Shown: positions 51,387-62,469 of the stretch, piece after piece
How positions within the stretch are numbered: the first letter of the stretch is position 1
How the letters are laid out: each line of letters starts with the position of its first letter
Assembly: GCF_003602235.1 (NCBI RefSeq)
Contig: NZ_QZVS01000089.1
Location: 62,001 to 126,000, forward strand
Length of the DNA stretch: 64,000 nucleotides
Source of the DNA: Cryobacterium melibiosiphilum
Lineage (GTDB): Bacteria > Actinomycetota > Actinomycetes > Actinomycetales > Microbacteriaceae
Direction: 5' to 3'
Program-made: the position numbers and the translations under genes
The notes under the pieces: model-generated
What the model was told of the DNA's origin: nothing
The model's database searches: none
Seen by the model: the letters and a program-made list of their open reading frames with translations, nothing else

Positions 51387-53930
51387 GTGACCGACGTCAA
51401 CACCCGCACCACTGGTACGGATCTCACCACCCCCCGCCTCGCAACGCTGCGAGTGGCCGAGCTGCAAGCGCTCGCCACGTCCCTCGGCCTGCAGAGCGCC
51501 AAGATGCGCAAGGGCGAACTGGTGCAGGCCATCACCGACCTGCAGGCTCGCACCTCCGCCCCCGCAGCGGATGCCGCACCCGAGCCCGACGCTGCGCCCG
51601 CCGCGGCCGCACCCATTGAAACGGCGCCCACAGAGGCCGCACCGGTCGAGGTCGCGCCCGTCCAAGCCGCGCCCGAAGTCGCTCAGGTTGAATTCGCGCC
51701 CGTCGCCGAGACCGCCGCGGTGGCCGCGCCCCGCAAGCGCGCCCCGCGCCGCGCGAGCAGCGCCACAGCCGCTCCCGCCAAGGCCCACGTCAACGCTGAG
51801 GGACTGGCCGGCCTCGGCCTGCTCCTTCCCGAGGCCAAGTCCACCGCGCCGGCAAAGCGCGCGGCTTCGACGGGCACCGCCGTGACCGTGGAGCCCACCG
51901 CACCGTCCGCGTCGCCCGCGCCCGCCGAGGGCGTCGAGGCATCCGGATCCGACGCATCCGAGAAGCCGACCCGAACCTCACGCAAGCGCGGCGTTCGTGT
52001 TGCCCCCGTCGACTTGGTCGACGCGCCTGCCGTGGTCGAGACCACGTCGGACTCCGCAAGTGACGAAGACGCGACCGAGCCCACGAACACCGACACGACC
52101 AACAACCGGTCGTCGAACCGAAACGCCCGCCGCGACGAAGCCCGCCGCGATGCCGCCGCCCGCGACGAGGCCAACGCCTCCGATTCCGCTGACGAGCAGG
52201 ATGGCGACTCTGACGACACCTCTGACTCGGCCGACCAGCCGCGCCAGGGCCGCAGCCGCAGCCGCAGCCGTGGCGGCGACCGCTCGCAGACCGCGCCATC
52301 CACTGACCGCCAAGGCAACGACCGCCAGGGCAATGACCGCCAGGGCAACGACCGCCAGAACGGTGCCGAGCGCACCGAAGACGGCGGACGCCAGCAGTCG
52401 CGCCAGGCACGCAACCAGGACCGTGCCCAGAACGAGCGCAACCAGGGCAACGAGCGCAACCAGGGCAACGAGCGCCAGAATAACGACCGCGGCCAGAACA
52501 ACGACCGCGGCCAGAACAATGACCGTGGCCAGAACAATGACCGTGGCCAGGACCGCAACCAGGCCCAGAACGAGCGCCAGAACGACCGCAACCAGGACCG
52601 CAGCCTGGTCTCCGACCGCAACCAGGGCCCGGACCGCGGCCAGAACGAGCGCGGCCAGGACCGCAACGGCCCCGACGACGAGTTCGGCGGCCGTGGCAGC
52701 CGCAACCGTTACCGTGACCGCAAGCGTCGCGGACCGGCGACCGGTGATGACTTCGAACCCGAGGTCAACGACGATGACGTGCTGATTCCGGTGGCCGGAA
52801 TCCTCGACGTTCTCGATAACTACGCCTTCGTGCGCACCTCGGGCTACCTGCCCGGCGCCGGTGACGTCTATGTCTCGCTCGGCCAGGTCAAGAAGTACAA
52901 CCTGCGCAAGGGCGACGCCGTGGTCGGCTCCATCCGCCAGCCGCACGAGGGTGACCAGAGCGGCCGCCAGAAGTACAACGCGATCGTCAAGGTCGACTCG
53001 ATCAACGGCCTGACCGTCGAAGAAGCCGCGACCCGCGTTGAGTTCCAGAAGCTGACCCCGCTGTACCCGCAGGAGCGCCTCCGTTTGGAGACCGAACCGG
53101 GCAAGCTCACCCAGCGCATCATCGACCTCGTCGCCCCGATCGGCAAGGGCCAGCGCGGCCTGATCGTCGCGCCGCCCAAGGCCGGCAAGACCATCGTCAT
53201 GCAGCAGATCGCGAACGCCATCGCAACGAACAACCCCGAGGTACACCTCATGGTCGTTCTCGTCGACGAGCGTCCCGAAGAGGTCACCGACATGCAGCGC
53301 ACGGTGAAGGGTGAGGTCATCGCCTCGACCTTCGACCGCCCCGCCGAAGACCACACCACGGTCGCCGAACTGGCCATCGAGCGCGCCAAGCGTCTCGTGG
53401 AGCTGGGCCACGACGTGGTCGTGCTCCTTGACTCGATCACCCGCCTCGGCCGTGCCTACAACCTGGTCGCTCCGGCATCCGGTCGTATCCTCTCCGGCGG
53501 CGTCGACGCTGCGGCGCTCTACCCGCCGAAGCGCTTCTTCGGAGCCGCGCGCAACATCGAGAACGGTGGCTCGCTCACCATCCTCGCCTCCGCGCTCGTG
53601 GAGACCGGCTCCAAAATGGACGAGGTCATCTTCGAGGAATTCAAGGGCACCGGCAACATGGAGCTTCGCCTGTCGCGCCACCTCGCCGACAAGCGCATCT
53701 TCCCCGCGGTCGATGTCAACGCATCCGGTACCCGTCGTGAAGAAATGCTGATGAGCGCCGATGAGGTCAAGGTCACCTGGAAGCTGCGCCGCGCCCTCGC
53801 CGGGCTCGAGCAGCAGCAGGCCCTCGAGCTCATTCTCGGTCGCCTCAAGGAGACCTCCTCCAACGTTGAATTCCTGATGCAGGTACAGAAGTCGATGCCG
53901 ACCCCGAACGGGTCAGACAAGGACCACTAA
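51387..53930 (+). CDS. rho: Transcription termination factor Rho with long disordered N-terminal insertion
   Basis: 847 residues versus about 419 in E. coli. A helical N-terminal [29 protein letters not shown] comes first. A disordered segment of about 400 residues follows: Ala/Pro-rich to about 170, Asp/Arg/Asn/Gln-rich to about 460, with repeats such as NDRGQN. Then come the RNA-binding cold-shock-like domain ([15 protein letters not shown] near 469), Walker A APPKAGKT (about 595), the Q- and R-loop region and the C-terminal ring. GTG 51387 has an AAAGGA SD. prfA follows one base later. Confidence 0.97.
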   Translation: MTDVNTRTTGTDLTTPRLATLRVAELQALATSLGLQSAKMRKGELVQAITDLQARTSAPAADAAPEPDAAPAAAAPIETAPTEAAPVEVAPVQAAPEVAQVEFAPVAETAAVAAPRKRAPRRASSATAAPAKAHVNAEGLAGLGLLLPEAKSTAPAKRAASTGTAVTVEPTAPSASPAPAEGVEASGSDASEKPTRTSRKRGVRVAPVDLVDAPAVVETTSDSASDEDATEPTNTDTTNNRSSNRNARRDEARRDAAARDEANASDSADEQDGDSDDTSDSADQPRQGRSRSRSRGGDRSQTAPSTDRQGNDRQGNDRQGNDRQNGAERTEDGGRQQSRQARNQDRAQNERNQGNERNQGNERQNNDRGQNNDRGQNNDRGQNNDRGQDRNQAQNERQNDRNQDRSLVSDRNQGPDRGQNERGQDRNGPDDEFGGRGSRNRYRDRKRRGPATGDDFEPEVNDDDVLIPVAGILDVLDNYAFVRTSGYLPGAGDVYVSLGQVKKYNLRKGDAVVGSIRQPHEGDQSGRQKYNAIVKVDSINGLTVEEAATRVEFQKLTPLYPQERLRLETEPGKLTQRIIDLVAPIGKGQRGLIVAPPKAGKTIVMQQIANAIATNNPEVHLMVVLVDERPEEVTDMQRTVKGEVIASTFDRPAEDHTTVAELAIERAKRLVELGHDVVVLLDSITRLGRAYNLVAPASGRILSGGVDAAALYPPKRFFGAARNIENGGSLTILASALVETGSKMDEVIFEEFKGTGNMELRLSRHLADKRIFPAVDVNASGTRREEMLMSADEVKVTWKLRRALAGLEQQQALELILGRLKETSSNVEFLMQVQKSMPTPNGSDKDH
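52305..52556 (+). repeat. Short tandem repeats inside rho
   Basis: GACCGCCAGGGCAAC-type 15-bp units start at 52305, 52320, 52335 and 52350. An 18-bp unit, AACCAGGGCAACGAGCGC, starts at 52440 and 52458. GACCGCGGCCAGAACAAC-type 18-bp units start at 52485, 52503, 52521 and 52539. All are multiples of three and encode low-complexity [17 protein letters not shown] runs. Confidence 0.9.
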
Positions 53931-53931
53931 A

Positions 53932-55011
53932 TTGTTCGAGTCTGTTGACACCCTGCTGGCCGAGCACGATGAGTTGCAGAGCCAGCTGGGTGACCCGGAG
54001 TTGCACGCCAACCCGGCGAGGTCGAAGAAAGTCAATCGTCGTTATGCGGAGCTGAGCCGCATCATCGCCGCGTACCACGAGTGGAAAGAGGTCGAAGACA
54101 ACCTCGAGGCCGCTCGTGAACTCGCCGCCGAGGATGCGTCGTTTGCCGAAGAGATCCCCGCGCTCACGGAACAGCTGGACACGACGGCCGAGAAGCTGCG
54201 CCGACTGCTGATTCCGCGCGACCCGCTCGATGCCCGCGACGTGATCATGGAAATCAAGATGGGGGAGGGCGGTGCCGAATCGGCACTGTTCGCCGCCGAC
54301 CTGCTGCGCATGTACCTGCACTACGCGGAGTCCCGTCGCTGGAAAACCGAGATCATCGAGCAGACGACGAGCGACCTGGGTGGCATCAAGGACATCCAGC
54401 TCGCGATCAAGGGAAACTCGAGTGACCCCGCTGAGGGCGTCTGGGCGCACCTGAAATACGAGGGTGGCGTACACCGTGTGCAGCGGGTACCGGCGACCGA
54501 GTCGCAGGGACGCATCCACACCTCCGCGGCGGGCGTGCTCGTCTTCCCCGAGGTCGACGAGCCCGAAGAGGTCGAGATCAACGCGAACGACCTCAAGATC
54601 GACGTCTACCGATCGAGCGGCCCCGGTGGCCAGTCGGTCAACACGACCGACTCCGCGGTGCGCATCACCCACCTTCCGACCGGAATCGTGGTCGCGATGC
54701 AGAACGAGAAGTCCCAGCTGCAGAACAAGGAAGCCGGCATGCGCGTGCTGCGTGCCCGGGTTCTGGCCCGTCAGCAGGAGGAGATCGACGCTGCTGCGAG
54801 CCTGGTGCGCAAGGGCCAGATCCGTACGATGGACCGCTCCGAGCGCATCCGCACGTACAACTTTCCGGAGAACCGCATCGCGGATCACCGCACGGGGTAC
54901 AAGGCGTACAACCTGGATCAGGTCATGAACGGCGCCTTGCAGCCCGTCGTGGAATCCTGCATCCTGCAGGACGAAGAGGCCCGTCTGGCTGAGATCGGCG
55001 ACCACGAGTAG
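53932..55011 (+). CDS. prfA: Peptide chain release factor 1
   Basis: A 359-residue class I release factor. The GGQ motif is in [17 protein letters not shown], and the stop-codon-reading PxT is [16 protein letters not shown], which makes this RF1 (UAA/UAG) rather than RF2. The start is TTG at 53932, one base after the rho stop, with AGGA in the end of rho as SD. A long terminator hairpin follows at 55035-55083. Confidence 0.96.
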   Translation: MFESVDTLLAEHDELQSQLGDPELHANPARSKKVNRRYAELSRIIAAYHEWKEVEDNLEAARELAAEDASFAEEIPALTEQLDTTAEKLRRLLIPRDPLDARDVIMEIKMGEGGAESALFAADLLRMYLHYAESRRWKTEIIEQTTSDLGGIKDIQLAIKGNSSDPAEGVWAHLKYEGGVHRVQRVPATESQGRIHTSAAGVLVFPEVDEPEEVEINANDLKIDVYRSSGPGGQSVNTTDSAVRITHLPTGIVVAMQNEKSQLQNKEAGMRVLRARVLARQQEEIDAAASLVRKGQIRTMDRSERIRTYNFPENRIADHRTGYKAYNLDQVMNGALQPVVESCILQDEEARLAEIGDHE

Positions 55012-55034
55012 CGCTCACCGCAACAAACCAGGAC

Positions 55035-55084
55035 AAAACCGCCGGCCAGGCACAACTCACGTTGTGTCTGGCCGGCGGTTTTTG
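55035..55084. terminator. Long terminator hairpin after prfA
   Basis: AAAACCGCCGGCCAG (55035-55049) pairs with CTGGCCGGCGGTTTTT (55068-55083), with an inner CACAA/TTGTG stem. The U-run makes it a strong intrinsic terminator; the A-run on the other strand allows it to serve cysE in reverse. Confidence 0.92.
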
Positions 55085-55099
55085 GGTGTGGCGAGAACG

Positions 55100-55675
55100 C
55101 TAGGGAAGCAACTTTCCGCCTCGGGCGTGCTCCGCCGTCTCCGGCTTGGCCGGGCGGGCCTGCGCCGGGATACCCACCAGCAGTGAGCTCGGCGGGGCGT
55201 CCTTGGTCACGACCGCGTTCGCGCCGATCGTGCTCCAGGCGCCGATCGTGATCGGGCCAAGCACCTTCGCTCCGGCGCCGACCGTCACGCCGTCTTCAAG
55301 GGTGGGGTGACGTTTCTCCCCGCGGGCCACCCCGTGACGGCTGGTGCCCCCGAGGGTGACCGCGTGGTAGAGCATGACGTCGTCACCGAGTTCGGCGGTC
55401 TCGCCGATGACCACGCCCATGCCGTGGTCGATGAACAACCGACGGCCGATCGTGGCCCCGGGGTGAATCTCGATGCCGGTGAGAAACCGGCCCACCTGCG
55501 ACAGCAGGCGCGCCGGCAACCGCAATCCGTGCCGCCAGAGACGGTTCGTGAGGCGATACATCCACACCGCGTGCAGCCCGCTGTAGGCCAGGAAGACCTC
55601 CGTGTTGCTGCGTGCCGCCGGGTCGTGCGTGCGCGCCGCCGCGACATCTTCACGGATGCGCGAGAAGACTCCCAT
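55100..55675 (-). CDS. cysE: Serine O-acetyltransferase
   Basis: A 191-residue short-form CysE/EpsC that makes O-acetylserine for cysteine synthesis. Hexapeptide-repeat segments include [36 protein letters not shown] and [10 protein letters not shown]. It has the catalytic His in IDHGMG and the C-terminal Ile-free tail GKLLP. cysK lies upstream on the same strand (102 bases), the usual pairing. Confidence 0.96.
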   Translation of the reverse strand: MGVFSRIREDVAAARTHDPAARSNTEVFLAYSGLHAVWMYRLTNRLWRHGLRLPARLLSQVGRFLTGIEIHPGATIGRRLFIDHGMGVVIGETAELGDDVMLYHAVTLGGTSRHGVARGEKRHPTLEDGVTVGAGAKVLGPITIGAWSTIGANAVVTKDAPPSSLLVGIPAQARPAKPETAEHARGGKLLP

Positions 55676-55777
55676 AGTCAGGTTCTGCCGATCGTCGTGG
55701 TCGGTCCCGCCTGAGCTGGACGTGTCGTGGTGAGACGGCCGGAAGGTGCGGGTGGTGCCGGTAGCGGAAACGCGTGC

Positions 55778-56713
55778 CTAGTCGAGCAGGTCTTCGTAGA
55801 GCACGGTGGAGATGTAGCGCTCTCCGAAGCCGGGCACAACGACAACGATGGTCTTGCCGGCGTTTTCGGGACGCTTGGCGACCTGCAGGGCGACCCAGAC
55901 GGCCGCGCCGCCCGAGATGCCGCCGAGGATTCCCTCGTCGGTGCCGAGCGCACGCGCGGTGGCGAGCGAGTCGGCCAGGGTGACGTCGACGATTTCGTCG
56001 TAGACCTCGCGGTTGAGCACCTCGGGCACGAAGTTCGCGCCGAGGCCCTGGATCTTGTGCGGGCCGGGGGTGCCGCCGGTGAGGATCGGGGAGTCGATCG
56101 GCTCGACGCCGATCACGGTGACGGTGGGCTTGCGCTCCTTGAGCAGGCCGCCGGCACCCGAGATGGTGCCGCCGGTGCCGATGCCGGCAACGAGGATGTC
56201 CACGGCGCCCGCGGTGTCGTCCCAGATTTCGACGCCGGTGGTGGCACGGTGGATGGCCGGGTTCGCCGGGTTGGTGAACTGGCTGGCGAGAATGGCGCCG
56301 GGCGTGGTGTCCACGATCTCCTGCGCGGCCTGCACGGCACCCTTCATTCCGGCAGCGCCCGGGGTCAGCACGATGGTGGCGCCGTAGGCGCGCATCATGA
56401 CGCGGCGTTCCTTGCTCATCGTCTCGGGCATCGCGAGGATGACCGTGTAACCGCGGGCCGCGCCGACCATGGCGAGGGCGATACCGGTGTTACCACTGGT
56501 CGCTTCGACGACGGTGCCGCCCGGCTTCAAGGATCCGTCGGCTTCGGCAGCGTCGATGATGGCCACGCCGATACGGTCCTTGACGCTGCTGGACGGGTTG
56601 TAGAACTCGAGCTTGGCGAGCACCGTGGCACCGAGGCCTTCGGTGAGACGGTTCAGCTTCACCAGCGGCGTACGGCCAACGGCTTGGGTGATGTCGGAGT
56701 AGATCTGGGGCAT
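55778..56713 (-). CDS. cysK: Cysteine synthase A
   Basis: A 311-residue O-acetylserine sulfhydrylase. It has the PLP Lys45 in [11 protein letters not shown], the TSGNTG loop, and [18 protein letters not shown]. It is the standard CysK length. It lies with cysE between prfA and prmC, interrupting the housekeeping supercluster, and is divergent from prmC with a 99-base gap. Confidence 0.96.
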   Translation of the reverse strand: MPQIYSDITQAVGRTPLVKLNRLTEGLGATVLAKLEFYNPSSSVKDRIGVAIIDAAEADGSLKPGGTVVEATSGNTGIALAMVGAARGYTVILAMPETMSKERRVMMRAYGATIVLTPGAAGMKGAVQAAQEIVDTTPGAILASQFTNPANPAIHRATTGVEIWDDTAGAVDILVAGIGTGGTISGAGGLLKERKPTVTVIGVEPIDSPILTGGTPGPHKIQGLGANFVPEVLNREVYDEIVDVTLADSLATARALGTDEGILGGISGGAAVWVALQVAKRPENAGKTIVVVVPGFGERYISTVLYEDLLD

Positions 56714-56812
56714 CGGGGCAACTTTCGCTCGGGGGAAACGGCCGTCTTCAGCCTACGGCTCCCCGCTGACCGCAGGCCCGGTGTTACCTAGCACTACGTC
56801 ATACTTAATGGC

Positions 56813-57748
56813 GTGACTTCAACACCGCTGGACCCGCAAAATTCCCCTGATAGACCCGCAGATGCGCTCACTGCGTTGCCGGAGCTGCCGCTCGAGGTGG
56901 CTCGCATGCGGGAGTGGGCGATCGCCCGGCTCGGCCAGGCCGGGGTTCCCGACCCCATCGTCGACGCCGAGCTCGTGATCGGCCATGTGCTCGACCAGAG
57001 CCGCGGGCAGGTACAGGCCGCCGGCCTCCTCGGTTCGACCCTCAGCCAGGCGGATGCCGCCACCATCGACGGCCTGCTCACTCGCCGGGCCGCCCGCGAA
57101 CCCCTACAGCACATCACCGGACGTGCCCCGTTCCGCCAGCTCGAACTTCTGGTCGGCCCGGGAGTCTTCGTGCCGCGCCCCGAAACTGAACAGGTCGCCC
57201 AGATCGCCATCGACGCCCTGCGCTCGATGGCGGATCCCGAGCCGATCGGGGTCGACCTCGGCACCGGAAGCGGCGCAATCGCCCTGGCGCTGGCCACCGA
57301 GGTGCCGCACGCCCGCATCTGGGCCTGCGAAAACTCCGCCGAGGCGTACCCGTGGACCAGCCGCAACTTCGCCGAGGTCGCGGCCCCGAACGCGACGCTC
57401 GTCTTCGCCGACCTGGCCGACGCGCTTCCCGAACTTGACGGCACCGTCGCCGTGGTCATCTCCAACCCGCCCTATATTCCTGCGGCGGCGATTCCTCGGG
57501 ACCCTGAGGTGCGCCTGTTCGATCCCGCTCACGCCCTCTTCGGCGGAACGGACGGCCTCGAGGTCGTGCGACTCGTCTCGCAGACCGCGCTGCGGCTGCT
57601 GCGTCCCGGCGGATTCCTCGTCATGGAACACGGTGAGCTGCAGGGCGCCGAGATCCGGGCGCTGCTGGTCGCCGACGGCTGGCGCGCCCCGGCCACGCAC
57701 CCGGACTACACGAGCCGCGACCGGGCGACGACCGCGCTGCGTCCCTAG
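56813..57748 (+). CDS. prmC: Peptide chain release factor N5-glutamine methyltransferase
   Basis: A 311-residue SAM methyltransferase that modifies the GGQ Gln of release factors. It has the SAM motif VDLGTGSGAIALALATE and the catalytic NPPYIP, with an N-terminal helical HemK-type domain (DAELVIGHVL). It is separated from prfA by cysE/cysK on the other strand. The start is GTG 56813. Confidence 0.93.
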   Translation: MTSTPLDPQNSPDRPADALTALPELPLEVARMREWAIARLGQAGVPDPIVDAELVIGHVLDQSRGQVQAAGLLGSTLSQADAATIDGLLTRRAAREPLQHITGRAPFRQLELLVGPGVFVPRPETEQVAQIAIDALRSMADPEPIGVDLGTGSGAIALALATEVPHARIWACENSAEAYPWTSRNFAEVAAPNATLVFADLADALPELDGTVAVVISNPPYIPAAAIPRDPEVRLFDPAHALFGGTDGLEVVRLVSQTALRLLRPGGFLVMEHGELQGAEIRALLVADGWRAPATHPDYTSRDRATTALRP

Positions 57749-57807
57749 AAGGCGCACCCCCGCTGGTTCTGCCGGGCGAGCCGACCTACAGTCCGAGGGG
57801 CGGCTCA

Positions 57808-57932
57808 CCGTGGTTCCGACCAGCGCGCTTCGCGCGCAGGCTCAACCAGCGAGATTGGGGGAGGCCCGCCGTGGTTTCGACGCGGGCGCGAAAAACATGC
57901 GCCCTGCTCGACCAGCGAGGTTGGGGCGGGCC
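57808..57932. repeat. Third palindromic repeat family: two tandem elements between prmC and the tsaC-like gene
   Basis: Unit 1 (57808-57866) and unit 2 (57869-57932) share the flanks CCGTGGTTYCGAC and GCTCRACCAGCGAGRTTGGGG. The middles differ: unit 1 has GCGCGC-TTC-GCGCGC and unit 2 has GGGCGC...GCGCCC. The flanks TGGTT/AACCA are inverted to each other, so each is a long palindrome with a variable tip. The gap 57749-57980 contains no gene. Confidence 0.85.
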
Positions 57933-57980
57933 GGAGCGGTCACAGGCTCCCCGGATGCTGCTGCACTAGAATTGTCCGAA

Positions 57981-58751
57981 ATGACTCGAATCTACGACTG
58001 CTCGGTCGACACGGAATATGCGGCCGGCAAGAGGCTGGCGCTCTCGGCCATCGGCCGAGGCGCCCTGATCGTCATCCCCACCGACACGGTGTACGGCATC
58101 GCAGCGGATGCCTTCAGCCCCGAGGCCGTGCAGAAACTGCTCGACGCCAAGGGTCGCGACCGCACGTCGCCGCCGCCCGTACTGATTCCGCGCATCACCG
58201 CGCTCGACGCCCTCGCCGAAAGCGTGCCACAGCCGATCCGCGACCTCGTCGCCGAATTCTGGCCCGGTGGACTCACCGTCATCCTGCACGCGCAGCCCTC
58301 GCTGGTCTGGGATCTCGGCGAGACCCGGGGCACGGTGGCGCTGCGCATGCCGAGCAACCCGATCGCACTCGATCTGCTTTCGGAGACCGGTCCGCTCGCG
58401 GTCTCCTCGGCCAACCGGTCGGGGCTGCCCGCCGCGATTGACGCTGAGGGCGCCGAAGACATGCTCGGCACCAGCGTCGCCGTCTACCTCGACGGGGGAG
58501 TGGCCGGCCTCGGCTATGAGCCGATCGGGGAACGCCCCGGCGATACCTCGTCGACCATCGTCGATGCCACGGGATTCGACACCAACGGGGGCACAGTCGC
58601 CATCGTGCGCAGCGGTGTCATCTCCCGCGCCGCCATCGCGGCAATCATCGGAGACGCCCTTCAGGCGGAAGACACCCCGGATACGCCTCCCGAGAAAATC
58701 GACGCGCCTCCTGCTGATGTGCTCCCAGCTGAAGACGGTGTTACCGAGTAG
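57981..58751 (+). CDS. L-threonylcarbamoyladenylate synthase (Sua5/YrdC/TsaC type)
   Basis: A 256-residue YrdC-domain protein. It makes threonylcarbamoyl-AMP for t6A37 in tRNAs. It has GALIVIPTDTVYGIAADAFSPEAV, AKGRDRTSPPPVLI, EFWPGGLTVIL, LRMPSNPIALDLL and PLAVSSANRSG. The C-terminal 30 residues are acidic and low complexity (EDTPDTPPEKIDAPPADVLP). ATG 57981 is preferred over longer frame extensions, which run through the repeat region. Confidence 0.93.
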   Translation: MTRIYDCSVDTEYAAGKRLALSAIGRGALIVIPTDTVYGIAADAFSPEAVQKLLDAKGRDRTSPPPVLIPRITALDALAESVPQPIRDLVAEFWPGGLTVILHAQPSLVWDLGETRGTVALRMPSNPIALDLLSETGPLAVSSANRSGLPAAIDAEGAEDMLGTSVAVYLDGGVAGLGYEPIGERPGDTSSTIVDATGFDTNGGTVAIVRSGVISRAAIAAIIGDALQAEDTPDTPPEKIDAPPADVLPAEDGVTE

Positions 58752-58753
58752 CC

Positions 58754-60043
58754 ATGACCCTCTTCATCCTGCTCGCGCTCATCTCGGCCGTGGTCACCTT
58801 CGGTTTCTCCATCGTGGTTCTGAAGCTCAGCCATCGGTACCGGTTGTACCCGGCCATCCGCTCTCGTGATGTGCACACCCGACCCACTCCCCGGCTCGGC
58901 GGAATCGCCATCTTCCTCGGCATCCTCGCCGCGTTCGGGGTCGCCTATCTCATCGCCTCCCAATTCGCCCCATTGCGGCTCATCTTCGCCAATCCGCAGC
59001 AGATACTCGCGATTCTGGGTGCGGCGCTGCTGATCGTGCTGCTCGGAGTCGCCGATGACATCTGGGATCTCGACTGGATGACCAAGCTCGCCGGCCAGTT
59101 CATCGCCGCCGGCCTGGTGGCCTGGCAGGGCGTGCAGGTGCTCTCGCTGCCGATCGGCGGGCTCACCGTGGGGTCCGCATGGATGTCGATCATGATCACC
59201 GTGGTGACCATCGTGATCGTGATGAACATGATCAACTTCATCGACGGCCTCGACGGCCTGGTCGCGGGCGTCGCCCTGATCGCCAATGGCGTCTTCTTCC
59301 TGTACAGCTATCTGTTGGTACGCGACACCTCGCCGACCAACTATTTCAACCTCGCCTCGTTGATCGCCGCGATCCTGGTGGGCGCCTGCGTCGGATTCCT
59401 GCCGCTCAACTGGCGTCCCGCGAAACTTTTCATGGGCGATGCCGGGGCGCTGCTGGTCGGCCTGCTGATGGCAACCTCGGCCATCGCCATCACCGGACAG
59501 GTTGACCCGACGGCGGTGAACCGCTCACAGCTTTTCCCGGCCTTCATTCCGATCCTGTTGCCGTTCGCGATCCTGATCATCCCACTGCTGGACTTCGGAC
59601 TGGCGGTGTTCCGACGGGTTCGGGCCGGCAAGTCGCCCTTCAGCGCGGACCGCAAACACCTCCACCACCGGTTGCTCGACATGGGCCATTCTCACCTGCA
59701 CGCCGTGCTGATCTTCTATGGGTGGACCGCCGCGGCATCCGTCGGCTGCCTGCTCTACTTCGTGTTGCCCGTCTACTTCGGCCTGCCCACCTGGTACGCC
59801 ACGGTCTTCATCGTGATCGCCCTGCTGGCCTGCACCGTCGTTACCCTCGCCCCGCTCAGCCGGCGCAAGGCCGAAGAAGTAGCCAGCCAGCAGTCGCCGA
59901 GTGACGACCCGCAGACCGGCGAAATCGCCGCGCTCGACCCGCTCGACGAAGCGGCTACCGAAGACACCCCCGGCCACGCCTCCACCAGCATTCCGAACGA
60001 CGCCACACCCGCACGACCCATCACCGCCGAGGAGCACGCATGA
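58754..60043 (+). CDS. Undecaprenyl-phosphate GlcNAc-1-phosphate transferase-like (WecA/TagO family)
   Basis: A 429-residue, about 11-TM glycosyl-1-phosphate transferase that starts surface polymer synthesis on undecaprenyl phosphate. It has GVADDIWDLDWM, MINFIDGLDGLVAG, LFMGDAG and DRKHLHHRLLDMGHS, all typical of WecA/TagO enzymes. A soluble C-terminal tail of about 60 residues (low complexity, acidic) follows. It is 2 bases after the tsaC-like gene and overlaps the atpI-like gene by 4 bases. Confidence 0.93.
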   Translation: MTLFILLALISAVVTFGFSIVVLKLSHRYRLYPAIRSRDVHTRPTPRLGGIAIFLGILAAFGVAYLIASQFAPLRLIFANPQQILAILGAALLIVLLGVADDIWDLDWMTKLAGQFIAAGLVAWQGVQVLSLPIGGLTVGSAWMSIMITVVTIVIVMNMINFIDGLDGLVAGVALIANGVFFLYSYLLVRDTSPTNYFNLASLIAAILVGACVGFLPLNWRPAKLFMGDAGALLVGLLMATSAIAITGQVDPTAVNRSQLFPAFIPILLPFAILIIPLLDFGLAVFRRVRAGKSPFSADRKHLHHRLLDMGHSHLHAVLIFYGWTAAASVGCLLYFVLPVYFGLPTWYATVFIVIALLACTVVTLAPLSRRKAEEVASQQSPSDDPQTGEIAALDPLDEAATEDTPGHASTSIPNDATPARPITAEEHA

Positions 60044-60555
60044 CCAGCCCCCAGACATCCCGCCCGACATCCCGTCAGGGGTCACCCACTGACAGCCAAA
60101 ACCCGCCGCAGCCCACGTCCATTCCGGTGCTCCGCCGCATTCTGGTCTACGGCGGCTGGCTCGCGATCGGCATCGCGGTTATCGGAGCAGCCCTGGGTGG
60201 TATCTTCGTCGGCGGCATCGGCGTCGTCAGCGCCCTGATCGGCACGGCCATGGCCGTGGTCTTCATGGGCATCACGGCGGGCAGCATCCTGCTGGCCAAC
60301 CACTTCGCCGGTCGGGAATCCGCCATCGGCGCGTTCTTCGGAATCGTGATGGGCGGCTGGCTGCTCAAATTCGTCGTGTTCCTGGTGCTGATGTTCCTGC
60401 TGCGTGACCAGCCGTGGATCTCGCCGATCGTACTTTTCCTCAGCATCGTCGCCGGCGTTATCGGGTCCCTCGTGGTCGACGCCGTCGTGGTCATGAAGAG
60501 CCGGATGAGCTACGTGAGCGACGTCACTCTTCCGTCGGCCCCGACGGATGCCTGA
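60040..60555 (+). CDS. AtpI-like four-TM membrane protein
   Basis: 171 residues. A polar Pro/Ser-rich N-terminal tail of about 30 residues is followed by four TM helices (WLAIGIAVIGAALGGIFVGG and following), resembling the AtpI subunit-assembly/ion-channel proteins encoded directly ahead of atpB in actinobacteria. The start overlaps the wecA-like stop (ATGA). atpB follows behind a promoter. Confidence 0.75.
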   Translation: MTSPQTSRPTSRQGSPTDSQNPPQPTSIPVLRRILVYGGWLAIGIAVIGAALGGIFVGGIGVVSALIGTAMAVVFMGITAGSILLANHFAGRESAIGAFFGIVMGGWLLKFVVFLVLMFLLRDQPWISPIVLFLSIVAGVIGSLVVDAVVVMKSRMSYVSDVTLPSAPTDA

Positions 60556-60606
60556 TCCCCGCTCCGTTCCCCCCTCGGGGGCAGACCAGTTGTGCGGAGG
60601 CTTGCC

Positions 60607-60656
60607 TCGATTCGGTTCGGTCTCGATTCGGTTCAGCGCTGGTTCTTTGCTAGAGT
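60607..60656 (+). promoter_or_regulatory. Candidate atp operon promoter with direct repeats
   Basis: TCGATTCGGTTC is repeated at 60607-60618 and 60623-60634, 16 bp apart. A TAGAGT (60651-60656) is a plausible -10 box, and the second repeat ends in a GGTTCA-like -35 position. The atpB start is about 28 bases further. The repeats may bind a regulator that spans the -35. Confidence 0.6.
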
Positions 60657-60683
60657 AAACACCGATCCACCCCCGGTTTGCTC

Positions 60684-61864
<1,181 letters not shown>

Positions 61865-61891
61865 TCCTCTTCAACTACTCAGTTAGGAGGC

Positions 61892-62467
61892 ATGATGCTT
61901 CACGCAGTAATTGCAGCCGCTACGGAAGAAGCGGCACCGAACCCGCTCATCCCCGCGGTCTACGACATCATTTGGTCGGCGGTCTGCTTTGCCGTGATTT
62001 TGTTCTTCTTCTGGAAGTACGCACTTCCGAAGATGCAGAAGCTTCTTGACGATCGTGCAGAGGCCATCGAAGGCAACATCGCCAAGGCCGACGACGCCCA
62101 GCGCAAGGCCGAGGCTGCTCTCGAGCAGTACACAGCCCAGCTGGTCGGAGCCCGCGCCGAGGCCGGTCAGATTCGCGACCAGGCCCGTACCGATGGCCAG
62201 CGCATCGTCGCTGAGCATAAGGAACAGGCCACGAGCGAAGCCAACCGCATCGCGGCAACGGCCAAGACCCAGATCGAAGCGGAACGTCAGGCGGCCGTCG
62301 TGTCCCTGCGCTCCGAGGTCGGCACCCTGGCGATTGACCTGGCCTCCGGAGTCATCGGTGAGAGCCTCACCGACGATGCCAAGGCGAGCGCCATCGTTGA
62401 CCGTTTCCTGGCCGAACTTGAAGCCACGGAGAACACGTCCAACGCCTCAACGGCCGGAAAGAACTAA
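61892..62467 (+). CDS. atpF: F1Fo ATP synthase subunit b
   Basis: 191 residues. A TM anchor (SAVCFAVILFFFWKYAL) is followed by a long coiled coil (DDRAEAIEGNIAKADDAQRKAEAALEQ and onward). It forms the peripheral stalk with subunit delta. An AGGAGG-type SD precedes two adjacent ATGs (61892 and 61895). Confidence 0.96.
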   Translation: MMLHAVIAAATEEAAPNPLIPAVYDIIWSAVCFAVILFFFWKYALPKMQKLLDDRAEAIEGNIAKADDAQRKAEAALEQYTAQLVGARAEAGQIRDQARTDGQRIVAEHKEQATSEANRIAATAKTQIEAERQAAVVSLRSEVGTLAIDLASGVIGESLTDDAKASAIVDRFLAELEATENTSNASTAGKN

Positions 62468-62469
62468 CC

